Assembly: GCF_913773635.1 (NCBI RefSeq)
Contig: NZ_CAJYGQ010000006.1
Span: 310,001-374,000 of the forward strand
Length of the DNA: 64,000 bases
Direction: 5' to 3'
Source: an uncultured Mucilaginibacter sp.
Lineage (GTDB): Bacteria; Bacteroidota; Bacteroidia; Sphingobacteriales; Sphingobacteriaceae
Shown: piece by piece, positions 45,045 through 53,191 of the stretch
How the letters are laid out: each line of letters begins with the position of its first letter
Position numbering within the stretch: position 1 is the first letter of the stretch
Notes under the pieces: generated by a model
Told to the model about the DNA's origin: nothing
Databases searched by the model: none
What the model saw: the letters and a program-made list of their open reading frames with translations, nothing else
Program-made: the position numbers and the translations under genes

Positions 45045-46514
45045 ATGATAAATTATAACACCGAAGCAAGCCATAAATATGAGCTGGTAGTAGGTTTGGA
45101 AGTACACGCCCAGCTCTCTACCCAAAGCAAAATTTTCTCGGCCGATAGCGCTGCATTTGGCGCAGGTCCCAATGAGCATGTAAGCATAGTATCGTTAGGG
45201 CACCCCGGCACACTACCTTTTTTAAATAAAAAGGCAGTAGAGTATGCCGTTAAACTTGGTTTTGCATGCCATGGCCAAATAAATCAGTATAACAACTTTG
45301 CCCGTAAAAATTACTTCTATGCCGATTTACCTAAAGGTTATCAAATTAGTCAGGATCAGCATCCCATTATAACAGGCGGCTATGTAAGTGTTAAACGTGA
45401 AGACGGCACCGTGAAAAGGATTGCTATACACCATATACACATGGAAGAGGATGCCGGTAAAAGCATGCATGATCATCATGATACGCACTCTCTTATTGAC
45501 CTGAACAGGGCCGGAGTGCCATTACTTGAAATTGTGTCTGAGCCTGATATTCACAGTGCAGAAGAGGCTGGATTATATCTTACAGAGATGCGTAAGCTTG
45601 TGCGCTACCTCGGCGTTTGTGATGGTAATATGGAGGAAGGCAGCATGCGCTGTGACGCCAATATATCAGTAAGATTAAAGGGTACAACAACACTTGGCAA
45701 CCGTTGCGAGGTAAAGAATCTTAACTCAATACGCAACGTTCAACGTGCAATTGAACATGAATTTTTAAGGCAGGTAACTGTTATTGAAGCAGGTGGATAC
45801 ATTGAGCAAAACACGCTGAACTTTGATGCCAACACTGGCGAAACATCTGTTTTAAGGAGCAAGGAAATGGCCAACGATTACCGTTATTTTCCTGAGCCCG
45901 ATTTGCAGCCACTGCTTTTAAGTGACGATTACCTGGAAGCCATACGGCAAACAATGCCAGCATTGCCTGAGGAGCTTTACGATAAATACATCAATCAATT
46001 GGGTTTAAGTGATTATGATGCCTCAGTAATAACTGCGGATCATGATTTGGTTATCTACTTTGAGGAGCTGGTAAAGCATACCAAGAACTATAAATCGGCT
46101 GCCCACTGGATGATGGGGGCTGTTAAGTCTTATCTTAATGAGCATCACCTAACTATTGATACTCTGCCGCTGTTGCCATCTAAACTTGCCGAAATTATTC
46201 AACTGGTTGATGATGGCAAAGTGAACAACACAGTTGCATCGCACAAATTGTTACCTGCAATGCTTGCAGACGCAGGCAAAACTGCCGAGCAAATGGCAAC
46301 AGAACTAAATTTGATTATAAGCGAAGATAGTAACGAGCTTGAAGGCTTCATTCAGGATGCGCTGGCAAAGTTCCCCGATAAAGTTGTTGAATACCAAAAA
46401 GGCAAAAAAGGCGTATTAGGTTTGTTCATGGGCGAAATCATGAAGCGCTCAAAAGGCAAAATCGATCCCCAAAAAGCAAATCAGTTACTTATTAAAGCGT
46501 TACAAGCTAAATAA
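45045..46514 (+). CDS. gatB: Aspartyl/glutamyl-tRNA amidotransferase subunit B
   Basis: This 489-residue subunit of the GatCAB complex makes Gln-tRNA(Gln) or Asn-tRNA(Asn) by transamidation. Typical blocks are YELVVGLEVHAQLSTQSKIFS, LPKGYQISQDQHPI, DLNRAGVPLLEIVSEPDI and EEGSMRCDANISVR in the kinase-like domain, and a C-terminal GatB/YqeY domain (about 340-489) ending in a helical tail. The start at MINYNTEASHKYEL is chosen over an upstream GTG because a promoter box overlaps the latter. GatA and GatC are not in this window. Confidence 0.96.
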   Translation: MINYNTEASHKYELVVGLEVHAQLSTQSKIFSADSAAFGAGPNEHVSIVSLGHPGTLPFLNKKAVEYAVKLGFACHGQINQYNNFARKNYFYADLPKGYQISQDQHPIITGGYVSVKREDGTVKRIAIHHIHMEEDAGKSMHDHHDTHSLIDLNRAGVPLLEIVSEPDIHSAEEAGLYLTEMRKLVRYLGVCDGNMEEGSMRCDANISVRLKGTTTLGNRCEVKNLNSIRNVQRAIEHEFLRQVTVIEAGGYIEQNTLNFDANTGETSVLRSKEMANDYRYFPEPDLQPLLLSDDYLEAIRQTMPALPEELYDKYINQLGLSDYDASVITADHDLVIYFEELVKHTKNYKSAAHWMMGAVKSYLNEHHLTIDTLPLLPSKLAEIIQLVDDGKVNNTVASHKLLPAMLADAGKTAEQMATELNLIISEDSNELEGFIQDALAKFPDKVVEYQKGKKGVLGLFMGEIMKRSKGKIDPQKANQLLIKALQAK

Positions 46515-46515
46515 A

Positions 46516-47628
46516 ATGAAAAACTACATCGTATCAACCTCCATATTAGCCGTTCTGTTAGGCTTGTACTCATGTAAGGATGAAAAAAGCTTTAAAATAG
46601 AAGGAAATATCAGTAACACGGCTGACGTAAAGAAGGTATACCTCTTAAGAGCAGATACCAATCAGGTAAGCGTAATTGATTCTTCTGAATTGAAAGACGG
46701 TAAGTTCGAATTCAAAAATCAATCTACCGTTGCAAACTTATTTAAGTTGCGTTTAGGGCAGTCTTTATTTGATTTGATTGCCAAAAACGGAGATGATATT
46801 AAATTTGAAACCAACCTGGCCGATGAGAAGCATGAGTACAAGGTAAGCGGATCACAGGAGTCAGATAAGATAAAGGAGTTCAACACATTCAGTAATGTAT
46901 ACAGCGCAAAAAACTCACAGCTTGTAAATGAATTTCAAAGCAAAGTAAAAGATAACAATCAAGACTCCCTATTAAAAATATATCAGCCCGTATTTGAGAA
47001 AAATATGGATGCTTACAGCCAGGAAGTATTGAAGTTTGTAAATGACAATAAAAAGTCGTTGGCGGCTTTCTATGCAGCAATGTCTTTAGACCCAAACAAG
47101 TACGAACAACAACTGGTGGCCTACGCTGATGATTTAAAAGATGAGTTTAAAGATAATGCTCCTGTACAGCAATTTGTTAAGCAAATGGAAGCTGTAAAGC
47201 CGGTATCTGTAGGGCATAAAGCTCCGGAATTTACAGCCAAGGATGTAAACGGAAAAGACGTTAAGCTGGCCGATTACAAGGGTAAATATGTGATGATTGA
47301 TTTCTGGGCATCGTGGTGTGGTCCTTGTCGTCAGGAAAACCCTAACGTGGTTAAATTATATAATCAGTATAAAGGCAAAGGCTTTAATATATTAGGCGTA
47401 TCTCTTGACGAGAACAAGCAAGCATGGCAACGCGCCATACAAGATGATAAGCTTACCTGGCAACAAGTGTCTGACTTAAAAAAATGGGACGGACAGGTTG
47501 CACGTGCTTACCAGATACAGGCAATACCATCAAACTTTATACTTGATACTGAAGGTAATATCATTGCTAAGAACATAACCGGACAAAACCTTGAACGATT
47601 TTTAAATAAAACCTTTGCTAAACTTTAA
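46516..47628 (+). CDS. TlpA/ResA-like thiol-disulfide oxidoreductase lipoprotein with DUF4369 domain
   Basis: This 370-residue protein has lipobox LLGLYSC (Cys20). An N-terminal DUF4369-like beta domain (about 24-120) precedes a helical linker and a thioredoxin-like domain (about 230-370) with active-site WCGPC (Cys268 and Cys271) and a cis-Pro region (QAIPSNFILD). It probably transfers electrons in the periplasm, as in cytochrome maturation or disulfide reduction. It starts one base after the gatB stop, so it is co-transcribed. Confidence 0.9.
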   Translation: MKNYIVSTSILAVLLGLYSCKDEKSFKIEGNISNTADVKKVYLLRADTNQVSVIDSSELKDGKFEFKNQSTVANLFKLRLGQSLFDLIAKNGDDIKFETNLADEKHEYKVSGSQESDKIKEFNTFSNVYSAKNSQLVNEFQSKVKDNNQDSLLKIYQPVFEKNMDAYSQEVLKFVNDNKKSLAAFYAAMSLDPNKYEQQLVAYADDLKDEFKDNAPVQQFVKQMEAVKPVSVGHKAPEFTAKDVNGKDVKLADYKGKYVMIDFWASWCGPCRQENPNVVKLYNQYKGKGFNILGVSLDENKQAWQRAIQDDKLTWQQVSDLKKWDGQVARAYQIQAIPSNFILDTEGNIIAKNITGQNLERFLNKTFAKL

Positions 47629-47718
47629 GCAAATATTAAGCTTTAATAATTTATTAACATTAGTTTAACTATTTGCTTTTGTTTTGGTATTACCTTTATG
47701 CCAAAATTCAACCCTCTG

Positions 47719-48411
47719 ATGAGTACTACTGCAAAGCAAAAGATTTTAATTGTAGACGACGAACCGGACATTTTAGAGTTAATAGAATACAACTTAAAAA
47801 AAGAAGGATACCAGGTTCATTTAGCCCATAACGGCCAGGAAGCTGTTGCAGAAGCAAAAAAGGTATTGCCAGATTTAATTGTTCTGGATATTATGATGCC
47901 TAAAATGGATGGCATTGAAGCTTGTCGCATTATGCGTACCATGCCTGAGTTTAAAAACACTTTTATGGTGTTTTTAACAGCCCGCAGTGAAGAATATTCT
48001 GAGATAGCCGGTTTTAACGTAGGGGCTGATGACTACATTGCCAAACCTATAAAACCACGTGCTTTGGTGAGCCGCATAAATGCAATATTACGCCGTAATG
48101 CCGGTACCGAAGAAGTGTCAGATAACAAGTTAGAAGTAGGCGATTTGGTAATTGACCGTGAAAGTTACCTGGTTTATCAAAACGGCAGCAAAGTTGTTTT
48201 AGCAAAAAAGGAGTTTGAGTTACTTTACTTGTTAGCATCAAAACCTGGTAAGGTTTACACACGTGAGGTTATCCTTAAAAATATATGGGAAGATTCTGTT
48301 GTAGTAACTAACCGCACTATTGATGTTCACATCCGTAAATTGCGTGAAAAGCTTGGCGAAAATTATGTATCAACTGTTAAGGGAGTTGGTTACAAATTTG
48401 AATACGTTTAA
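47719..48411 (+). CDS. OmpR/PhoB-family response regulator
   Basis: This 230-residue regulator has a receiver domain with Asp pair (VDDEPD), phosphoacceptor Asp57 (VLDIMMPKMDG) and Lys in KPIKP, then a winged-helix DNA-binding domain (about 130-228; VLAKKEFELLYLLASKPGKVYTREVILKNIW and VDVHIRKLREKLG-like end). The start at MSTTAKQ is preferred to one seven codons upstream, because a TACCTTTA -7-like box (47691-47698) overlaps the latter. No kinase gene is adjacent. The layout resembles PhoB/PhoP-type regulators; the signal is not known. Confidence 0.93.
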   Translation: MSTTAKQKILIVDDEPDILELIEYNLKKEGYQVHLAHNGQEAVAEAKKVLPDLIVLDIMMPKMDGIEACRIMRTMPEFKNTFMVFLTARSEEYSEIAGFNVGADDYIAKPIKPRALVSRINAILRRNAGTEEVSDNKLEVGDLVIDRESYLVYQNGSKVVLAKKEFELLYLLASKPGKVYTREVILKNIWEDSVVVTNRTIDVHIRKLREKLGENYVSTVKGVGYKFEYV

Positions 48412-48426
48412 ACAGTACATAACCAT

Positions 48427-48463
48427 AAAAAAAACACCCGTATATTTTACGGGTGTTTTTTTT
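48427..48463 (+). terminator. Rho-independent terminator of the response regulator gene
   Basis: A perfect 16-bp stem (48427-48442 with 48448-48463) has a 5-nt loop, eight A before and eight T after the GC core. Confidence 0.9.
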
Positions 48464-48511
48464 GATATAGAATTATATGGGGTAGACTAAGGGATGGACA
48501 AACTCACAAAC

Positions 48512-48546
48512 AACAAAAAAGCCCTGCTTAGCAGGGCTTTTTTGTT
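48512..48546. terminator. Bidirectional terminator, mainly for accD
   Basis: A perfect 16-bp stem (48512-48527 with 48531-48546) has a TTA loop. It lies 16 bp after the accD stop on the minus strand. Confidence 0.9.
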
Positions 48547-48562
48547 AAGTTTTATTCTATAA

Positions 48563-49408
48563 TTAATTTGCCATCATTTTAAGGAACGATGCTAACTTTT
48601 CTTTCATCTCCCTACGATCAACTATAAAGTCAAGGAAGCCTTTTTCCTGCAAAAATTCTGCAGTCTGGAATCCTTTAGGCAAATCCTTTTTGATGGTTTC
48701 TTTGATAACCCTTGGACCAGCAAAACCAATTAAAGCACCAGGCTCAGCAATATTAATATCGCCCAGCATGGCATATGATGCAGTTACGCCACCTGTGGTT
48801 GGGTCGGTAAGTAAAGATATATAAGGTACACCTGCCTGGCCTAATAATGCCAGTTTAGCAGATGTCTTGGCCATTTGCATTAATGAAAATGCAGCCTCCA
48901 TCATACGGGCACCACCCGATTTTGAGATCATTAAAAAAGGAACTTTATTTTGAATGCTATAATCAATTGATCGAGCAATTTTTTCACCCACAACTGATCC
49001 CATTGAACCGCCGATAAAATTGAAGTCCATACAGGCCACCATCAACGGTTGTCCGTCAACCTTGCCGTGAGCTGCACGAATGGCATCTTTTAAACCGGTT
49101 TTAGCCTGTGTTTCTTTAAGGCGGTCGCTGTATTTTTTTGTGTCAACAAACTCAAGTGGGTCACCAGAGCGCAGGTTGCTGAACAATTCAGTGAATTCGT
49201 TATTATCAAAAAGTACAGAAAAATACTCTTTTGAGCCTATGCGTAAGTGATAACCGCAGTAATGGCAAACGTATTGATTTTCAACTTGTTCTGTATAGTG
49301 TAACGGGCGTTTACAGTTTGGACACTTATTCCAAACACCGTCCGGAGCTTCTTTTTTATCTTCGGTAGAGGTAGTAATACCCTTTGATTCTCTTTTAAAC
49401 CACGCCAT
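48563..49408 (-). CDS. accD: Acetyl-CoA carboxylase carboxyltransferase subunit beta
   Basis: This 281-residue subunit of acetyl-CoA carboxylase transfers the carboxyl group from carboxybiotin to acetyl-CoA. The zinc ribbon has Cys29, Cys32, Cys48 and Cys51 (CPNC, CHYC). Crotonase-like blocks include [16 protein letters not shown] [14 protein letters not shown] and [19 protein letters not shown] and [14 protein letters not shown]. The start at MAWFKRES (ATG at 49408) matches other AccD proteins; five extra residues upstream are not needed. Confidence 0.96.
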   Translation of the reverse strand: MAWFKRESKGITTSTEDKKEAPDGVWNKCPNCKRPLHYTEQVENQYVCHYCGYHLRIGSKEYFSVLFDNNEFTELFSNLRSGDPLEFVDTKKYSDRLKETQAKTGLKDAIRAAHGKVDGQPLMVACMDFNFIGGSMGSVVGEKIARSIDYSIQNKVPFLMISKSGGARMMEAAFSLMQMAKTSAKLALLGQAGVPYISLLTDPTTGGVTASYAMLGDINIAEPGALIGFAGPRVIKETIKKDLPKGFQTAEFLQEKGFLDFIVDRREMKEKLASFLKMMAN

Positions 49409-49537
49409 TGGTAATTCCATCAATGATAATTAAAGGTGCAAAGAAACGAAAATTATCTTATTTAAACTGTTAGTAACAAATTACGTTTGTTATTCAAATA
49501 TTAACAATTAAACAAATTATATCAAATTAACGCAACA

Positions 49538-49571
49538 TTTGGCTGAAAAATGCATAAAATTTATACATTCG
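49538..49571 (+). promoter_or_regulatory. Candidate promoter of the aldolase gene
   Basis: TTTG (49538-49541) and TACATTCG (49564-49571, one mismatch from TAnnTTTG) are separated by 22 bp, giving a leader of about 20 nt. A 7-bp dyad with 5-nt spacer (49474-49480 and 49486-49492) lies further upstream and may be an operator. Confidence 0.4.
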
Positions 49572-49593
49572 TGCTGTAAACCAACCAACAACT

Positions 49594-50673
49594 ATGGATT
49601 TAAAAAATTATAAAGGCGTTTTGCACGGTGATCAGGTGCAGGAGTTATTTGAAGCAGCAAAGAAACATCAGTTTGCTTTACCTGCAGTTAACGTGATAGG
49701 AACCAATTCTATCAACGCTGTTATGGAAACTGCCAAGTCTGTTAACTCACCGGTAATTATCCAGTTATCAAACGGTGGAGCGCAATTTTACGCTGGTAAA
49801 TCATTAGATAACTCTAAACTGCAAGCCTGTATATTAGGTGCCGTATCAGCAGCTAAACACGTTCATTTACTGGCCGAACATTACGGTGTTGCCGTTATAT
49901 TACACACCGACCATGCTGCAAAAAAATTACTGCCTTGGATTGACGGTTTATTAGAGCACGGTGAGAAACATTTTGCCGAAACAGGCAAACCATTGTTTTC
50001 ATCGCATATGCTTGACCTTTCAGAGGAGCCTATTGAGGAAAACATTGAGGTTTCAGCTCAATACCTTGAGCGCATGGCTAAAATGAATATGACCATTGAA
50101 ATTGAGTTAGGTGTAACCGGTGGTGAAGAAGATGGTGTAGATAACACTGATGTTGACAGCGCGCGTTTATATACACAACCTGAAGAGGTTGCTTATGCCT
50201 ATGAGCATCTTTCAGCAGTAAGTCATCGTTTTACTGTTGCTGCAGCGTTCGGCAACGTACATGGTGTATACAAACCGGGTAACGTTAAATTACAGCCGGT
50301 TATATTACATAATTCACAAGAGTTCCTTAAACAAAAGCACAACATAGCTGCTGAGAAACCAATCAACTTTGTATTCCACGGCGGCTCTGGTTCAAGCCAG
50401 GAAGAAATTCGTGAGGCAATATCTTACGGTGCCATCAAAATGAATATCGATACGGATATGCAGTGGGCTTTCTGGGAAGGTATTAAAGATTATTACAAAG
50501 CAAAAGAAGGTTACCTGCAATCACAAATTGGTAGCCCTGATGGTGAAGATTCTCCAAACAAAAAATATTACGACCCGCGTGTATGGTTACGTAAAGGTGA
50601 AGAAACCTTTGTACAACGTTTAACTCAGGCGTTTGCCGATTTAAATTGCTTGGACGTAAACAGCAAATTGTAA
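49594..50673 (+). CDS. Class II fructose-bisphosphate aldolase
   Basis: This 359-residue zinc-dependent aldolase of glycolysis and gluconeogenesis shows PAVNVIGTNSINAVMETA, the zinc-ligand and catalytic segment HTDHAAKKLLPW, the signature IEIELGVTGGEEDGV, AAFGNVHGVYKPG and VFHGGSGSSQEEIREAI. Length and motifs fit the longer class IIA enzymes of the FbaA type. It is transcribed alone with a terminator after it. Confidence 0.95.
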   Translation: MDLKNYKGVLHGDQVQELFEAAKKHQFALPAVNVIGTNSINAVMETAKSVNSPVIIQLSNGGAQFYAGKSLDNSKLQACILGAVSAAKHVHLLAEHYGVAVILHTDHAAKKLLPWIDGLLEHGEKHFAETGKPLFSSHMLDLSEEPIEENIEVSAQYLERMAKMNMTIEIELGVTGGEEDGVDNTDVDSARLYTQPEEVAYAYEHLSAVSHRFTVAAAFGNVHGVYKPGNVKLQPVILHNSQEFLKQKHNIAAEKPINFVFHGGSGSSQEEIREAISYGAIKMNIDTDMQWAFWEGIKDYYKAKEGYLQSQIGSPDGEDSPNKKYYDPRVWLRKGEETFVQRLTQAFADLNCLDVNSKL

Positions 50674-50693
50674 TCAAATTTTTTACAAAAGGT

Positions 50694-50726
50694 AAACGCC
50701 GTTACCATCTTGGTATCGGCGTTTTT
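50694..50726 (+). terminator. Rho-independent terminator of the aldolase gene
   Basis: A 14-bp stem with one mismatch (50694-50707 with 50711-50724) has a 3-nt loop and a T run. Confidence 0.8.
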
Positions 50727-50756
50727 TGTTATAATTACTTTTTAACTATTTAAGTT

Positions 50757-51254
50757 ATGGCAAAGAAAAAAAGCGGAATATTTGAGCGTTTTGCTAATTG
50801 GGCCACCGCGGCAACCGGCAGTTCGGCAGCGTTTGTGTTGGCTGCTTTAGTTGTTGTAGTATGGGGCGCCAGCGGTCCGCTTTTTCATTATTCTGAAACG
50901 TGGCAGCTTGTAATTAATACGGGCACTACCATTATTACATTTTTAATGGTGTTTTTAATACAAAAAGCCCAAAACAAAGACTCGCGTGCATTGCATCTGA
51001 AACTAAATGAACTTATTGCTGCAATGGAGGGTGCAAGTAACCGTATGGTGAACATTGAAGACTTAAGTGAGAGAGAGCTGGAACAAATACATAATTACTA
51101 TGTGCGCCTTGCGCAGCTTGCTAAAACAGAAGATAATTTAGGTTGTACGCATACTATTGATGCGGCAGAGTTCAACCACGAAACTAAAAGCGAAAAAATT
51201 AAAAATACTACCCAAAAAATAAATGAGTACAATAGTAAACGTAAAAAAGGTTAG
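50757..51254 (+). CDS. Low-affinity iron permease-family membrane protein
   Basis: This 165-residue protein has two membrane helices (about 20-45 and 55-78) and the family-like blocks FERFANWATAATGSSAAF, VWGASGPLFHYSETWQLVINTGTTIITFLMVFLIQKAQNKD and HLKLNELIAAMEGA, which match the low-affinity iron permease family (FET4-like). The C-terminal half is a charged cytoplasmic helix. Actual iron transport by bacterial members is little tested. Its end overlaps the next gene by 32 bp. Confidence 0.85.
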   Translation: MAKKKSGIFERFANWATAATGSSAAFVLAALVVVVWGASGPLFHYSETWQLVINTGTTIITFLMVFLIQKAQNKDSRALHLKLNELIAAMEGASNRMVNIEDLSERELEQIHNYYVRLAQLAKTEDNLGCTHTIDAAEFNHETKSEKIKNTTQKINEYNSKRKKG

Positions 51255-51657
51255 TGAGAAGGCAGAGTTAGACAAAGTGTTTGCAGTAAGACGTGTTGTG
51301 TTTGTTGATGAGCAAAATTGCCCGCCCGAACTGGAGTGGGAATTTGAAGATGAGTCAACACACTTTTTGGCCGAGGTCGACGGACAACCGGCAGGCGCAT
51401 CACGCTGGCGTAAAACTGATAAAGGCTACAAGCTGGAACGTTTTGCCGTATTAAAAGAAAATCGAGGACAAGGCGTAGGGCAGGCTCTTGTAAAGGCAGT
51501 ATTAAATGATTTACCTGAAGATGCGCAATACATTTATCTGCACGCTCAGGTACAGGCAACACCTCTTTACAAAAAGTTTGGCTTTAAAGAAACAGGACCT
51601 ATGTTTGAGGAGGCGGGGATACAACACTATAAAATGGTTCTTGAACCGGTAAAGTGA
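51223..51657 (+). CDS. GNAT-family N-acetyltransferase
   Basis: This 144-residue protein has the acetyl-CoA-binding motif ENRGQGVGQALVKAVL (residues about 80-95), preceded by the strand KLERFAVL and followed by a terminal strand (HYKMVLEP). The N-terminal part (VFAVRRVVFVDEQNCP) is typical for small GNATs of the ElaA/YjcF-like group. The start at 51223 lies 32 bp inside the iron permease gene; the first strand needs these residues, so the overlap is real and suggests translational coupling. The substrate is unknown. Confidence 0.85.
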   Translation: MSTIVNVKKVSEKAELDKVFAVRRVVFVDEQNCPPELEWEFEDESTHFLAEVDGQPAGASRWRKTDKGYKLERFAVLKENRGQGVGQALVKAVLNDLPEDAQYIYLHAQVQATPLYKKFGFKETGPMFEEAGIQHYKMVLEPVK

Positions 51658-51702
51658 TTGGCATAAGCTTTAGATTCTGCATGTGCACCTGCCTGCAATA
51701 AA

Positions 51703-51744
51703 AAAGGGCAAAGGTTAAGGATGTATCCTCGGCCTTTGCCCTTT
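51703..51744. terminator. Bidirectional terminator between GNAT and NDH-2 genes
   Basis: A perfect 12-bp outer stem (51703-51714 with 51733-51744) encloses an 18-nt region that can form a small inner hairpin. Converging genes flank it. Confidence 0.75.
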
Positions 51745-51763
51745 CGGTTATTTATATAACAGA

Positions 51764-53083
51764 TCAGTCTGTTTTAGGAAGCTGTACAGCTTCATCAGCC
51801 TCGGGTAGAGCTTCACGTACATAACGACGGATAATTAAGCGTGTACCGCCGTTGTAAGTCATGTAGCTACCTAACCAGTTAATGAATGTCACCACTTTAT
51901 TACGGAAGCCTAATAACGATATAAGGTGAATAAACATCCATATCAGCCACGCAATAAATCCGCTTAGTTTAATTTTACCCAAATCGGCAACGGCTTTATT
52001 ACGGCCAATAGTTGCCATCGAGCCAAGATCTTTGTACTTGAATGGTTCAGTAGGTTCGCCTTTAACCAAGTGAGCAATATTTTCAGCTAGTTTTTTTCCT
52101 TGCTGTATAGCAACCTGCGCAACGCCCGGATAGCCGTTTGGTGTAGCTTCGGTAATGATAGCGCCAACGTCGCCAATTGCAAACACGTTATTGGTACCTA
52201 CAACCCGATTGATTTCATCAGTTTTAATACGGTTACCTCTAACAATATTTTCTTTAGCAAAGCCGTTTGGAACAATACCCATAACACCTGCCGACCATAC
52301 AACGTTCTTAGTGCGAATAACGCGGCCGTCTTCAAACTTTAATTCGTTGCCGTCGTAGCTCTGTACTTTAACGTTTAATAGCACTTCAACGCCCATACCT
52401 AGTAATGCCTCTTTTGCTTTATTTGAAGCCTGCTCAGACATTGGTCCAAGCACACGAGGCAAGAAGTCTACCAGGTAAACCTTCATATCCTCCTTTTTAA
52501 GCTCAGGGTAATCTTTTGAAAGCACGTGGTTGCGCAGCTCGGCAAATGAGCCTGCAAGTTCTACACCGGTAGGACCGGCACCAACCATAACAAAGGTTAA
52601 ATAAGGATCGCGCTCTTCTTTAGTTTTAGCAATTACAGCCTGCTCAAGGTTTTGCAAAAACATGTAACGAAGGTTTAAGGCCTCCGGAATGGTTTTCATT
52701 GGCATTGCATAATGCTCAATGTCTTTATTACCAAAAAAGTTGGTAGTTGATCCGGTAGCCATAACCAGGTAGTCATAGGCTATTTCACCGATGGTAGTTT
52801 CAATATAATTTTGTTCGGTATTTACTCCTGTAACTTCAGCTACCCTGAAACGAAGGTTTTTTTGACCTTCAAAATTTTTACGAAGTGAGAAAGCGATTGA
52901 CTCACACTCCAAACTACCGGTTGCTACCTGATAAAGCAGCGGTGGGAAAGAATGATAGTTGTGCTTGTCAAGAAGAAGAATTTCAACCGGTTCTTTCGCA
53001 AGCCGGCTTGCCAGTTCAACACCGCCAAATCCGCCGCCAACAATTACAACGAGCGGAAATTTTGTGTTTTGTTTTGAATCCAT
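51764..53083 (-). CDS. Type II NADH dehydrogenase (NDH-2)-like flavoprotein
   Basis: This 439-residue enzyme has the FAD-binding GGGFGGVELASRL (about 15-27) and a second dinucleotide motif VGAGPTGVELAGSFAEL (about 166-182), followed by the FAD-contacting AIGDVGAI. The C-terminal part (about 365-420) holds a hydrophobic stretch IAWLIWMFIHLISLLGFRNKV, as in membrane-bound NDH-2 enzymes with YfdH/Ndh-like anchors. It should pass electrons from NADH to menaquinone without pumping protons. It is transcribed alone. Confidence 0.93.
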   Translation of the reverse strand: MDSKQNTKFPLVVIVGGGFGGVELASRLAKEPVEILLLDKHNYHSFPPLLYQVATGSLECESIAFSLRKNFEGQKNLRFRVAEVTGVNTEQNYIETTIGEIAYDYLVMATGSTTNFFGNKDIEHYAMPMKTIPEALNLRYMFLQNLEQAVIAKTKEERDPYLTFVMVGAGPTGVELAGSFAELRNHVLSKDYPELKKEDMKVYLVDFLPRVLGPMSEQASNKAKEALLGMGVEVLLNVKVQSYDGNELKFEDGRVIRTKNVVWSAGVMGIVPNGFAKENIVRGNRIKTDEINRVVGTNNVFAIGDVGAIITEATPNGYPGVAQVAIQQGKKLAENIAHLVKGEPTEPFKYKDLGSMATIGRNKAVADLGKIKLSGFIAWLIWMFIHLISLLGFRNKVVTFINWLGSYMTYNGGTRLIIRRYVREALPEADEAVQLPKTD

Positions 53084-53136
53084 GTTTGTTTATAGTAACA
53101 GTTTTTATATAGGGCCGATGTAATGTAGTATTAACA

Positions 53137-53169
53137 AAAAAGGCTTCAAATGTTCTTTGAAGCCTTTTT
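53137..53169 (-). terminator. Rho-independent terminator of secDF
   Basis: A perfect 14-bp stem (53137-53150 with 53156-53169) has a 5-nt loop; on the minus strand it runs into a T run. It lies 23 bp after the secDF stop. Confidence 0.85.
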
Positions 53170-53191
53170 AAAAATTCGTATTTCGAAAGTT

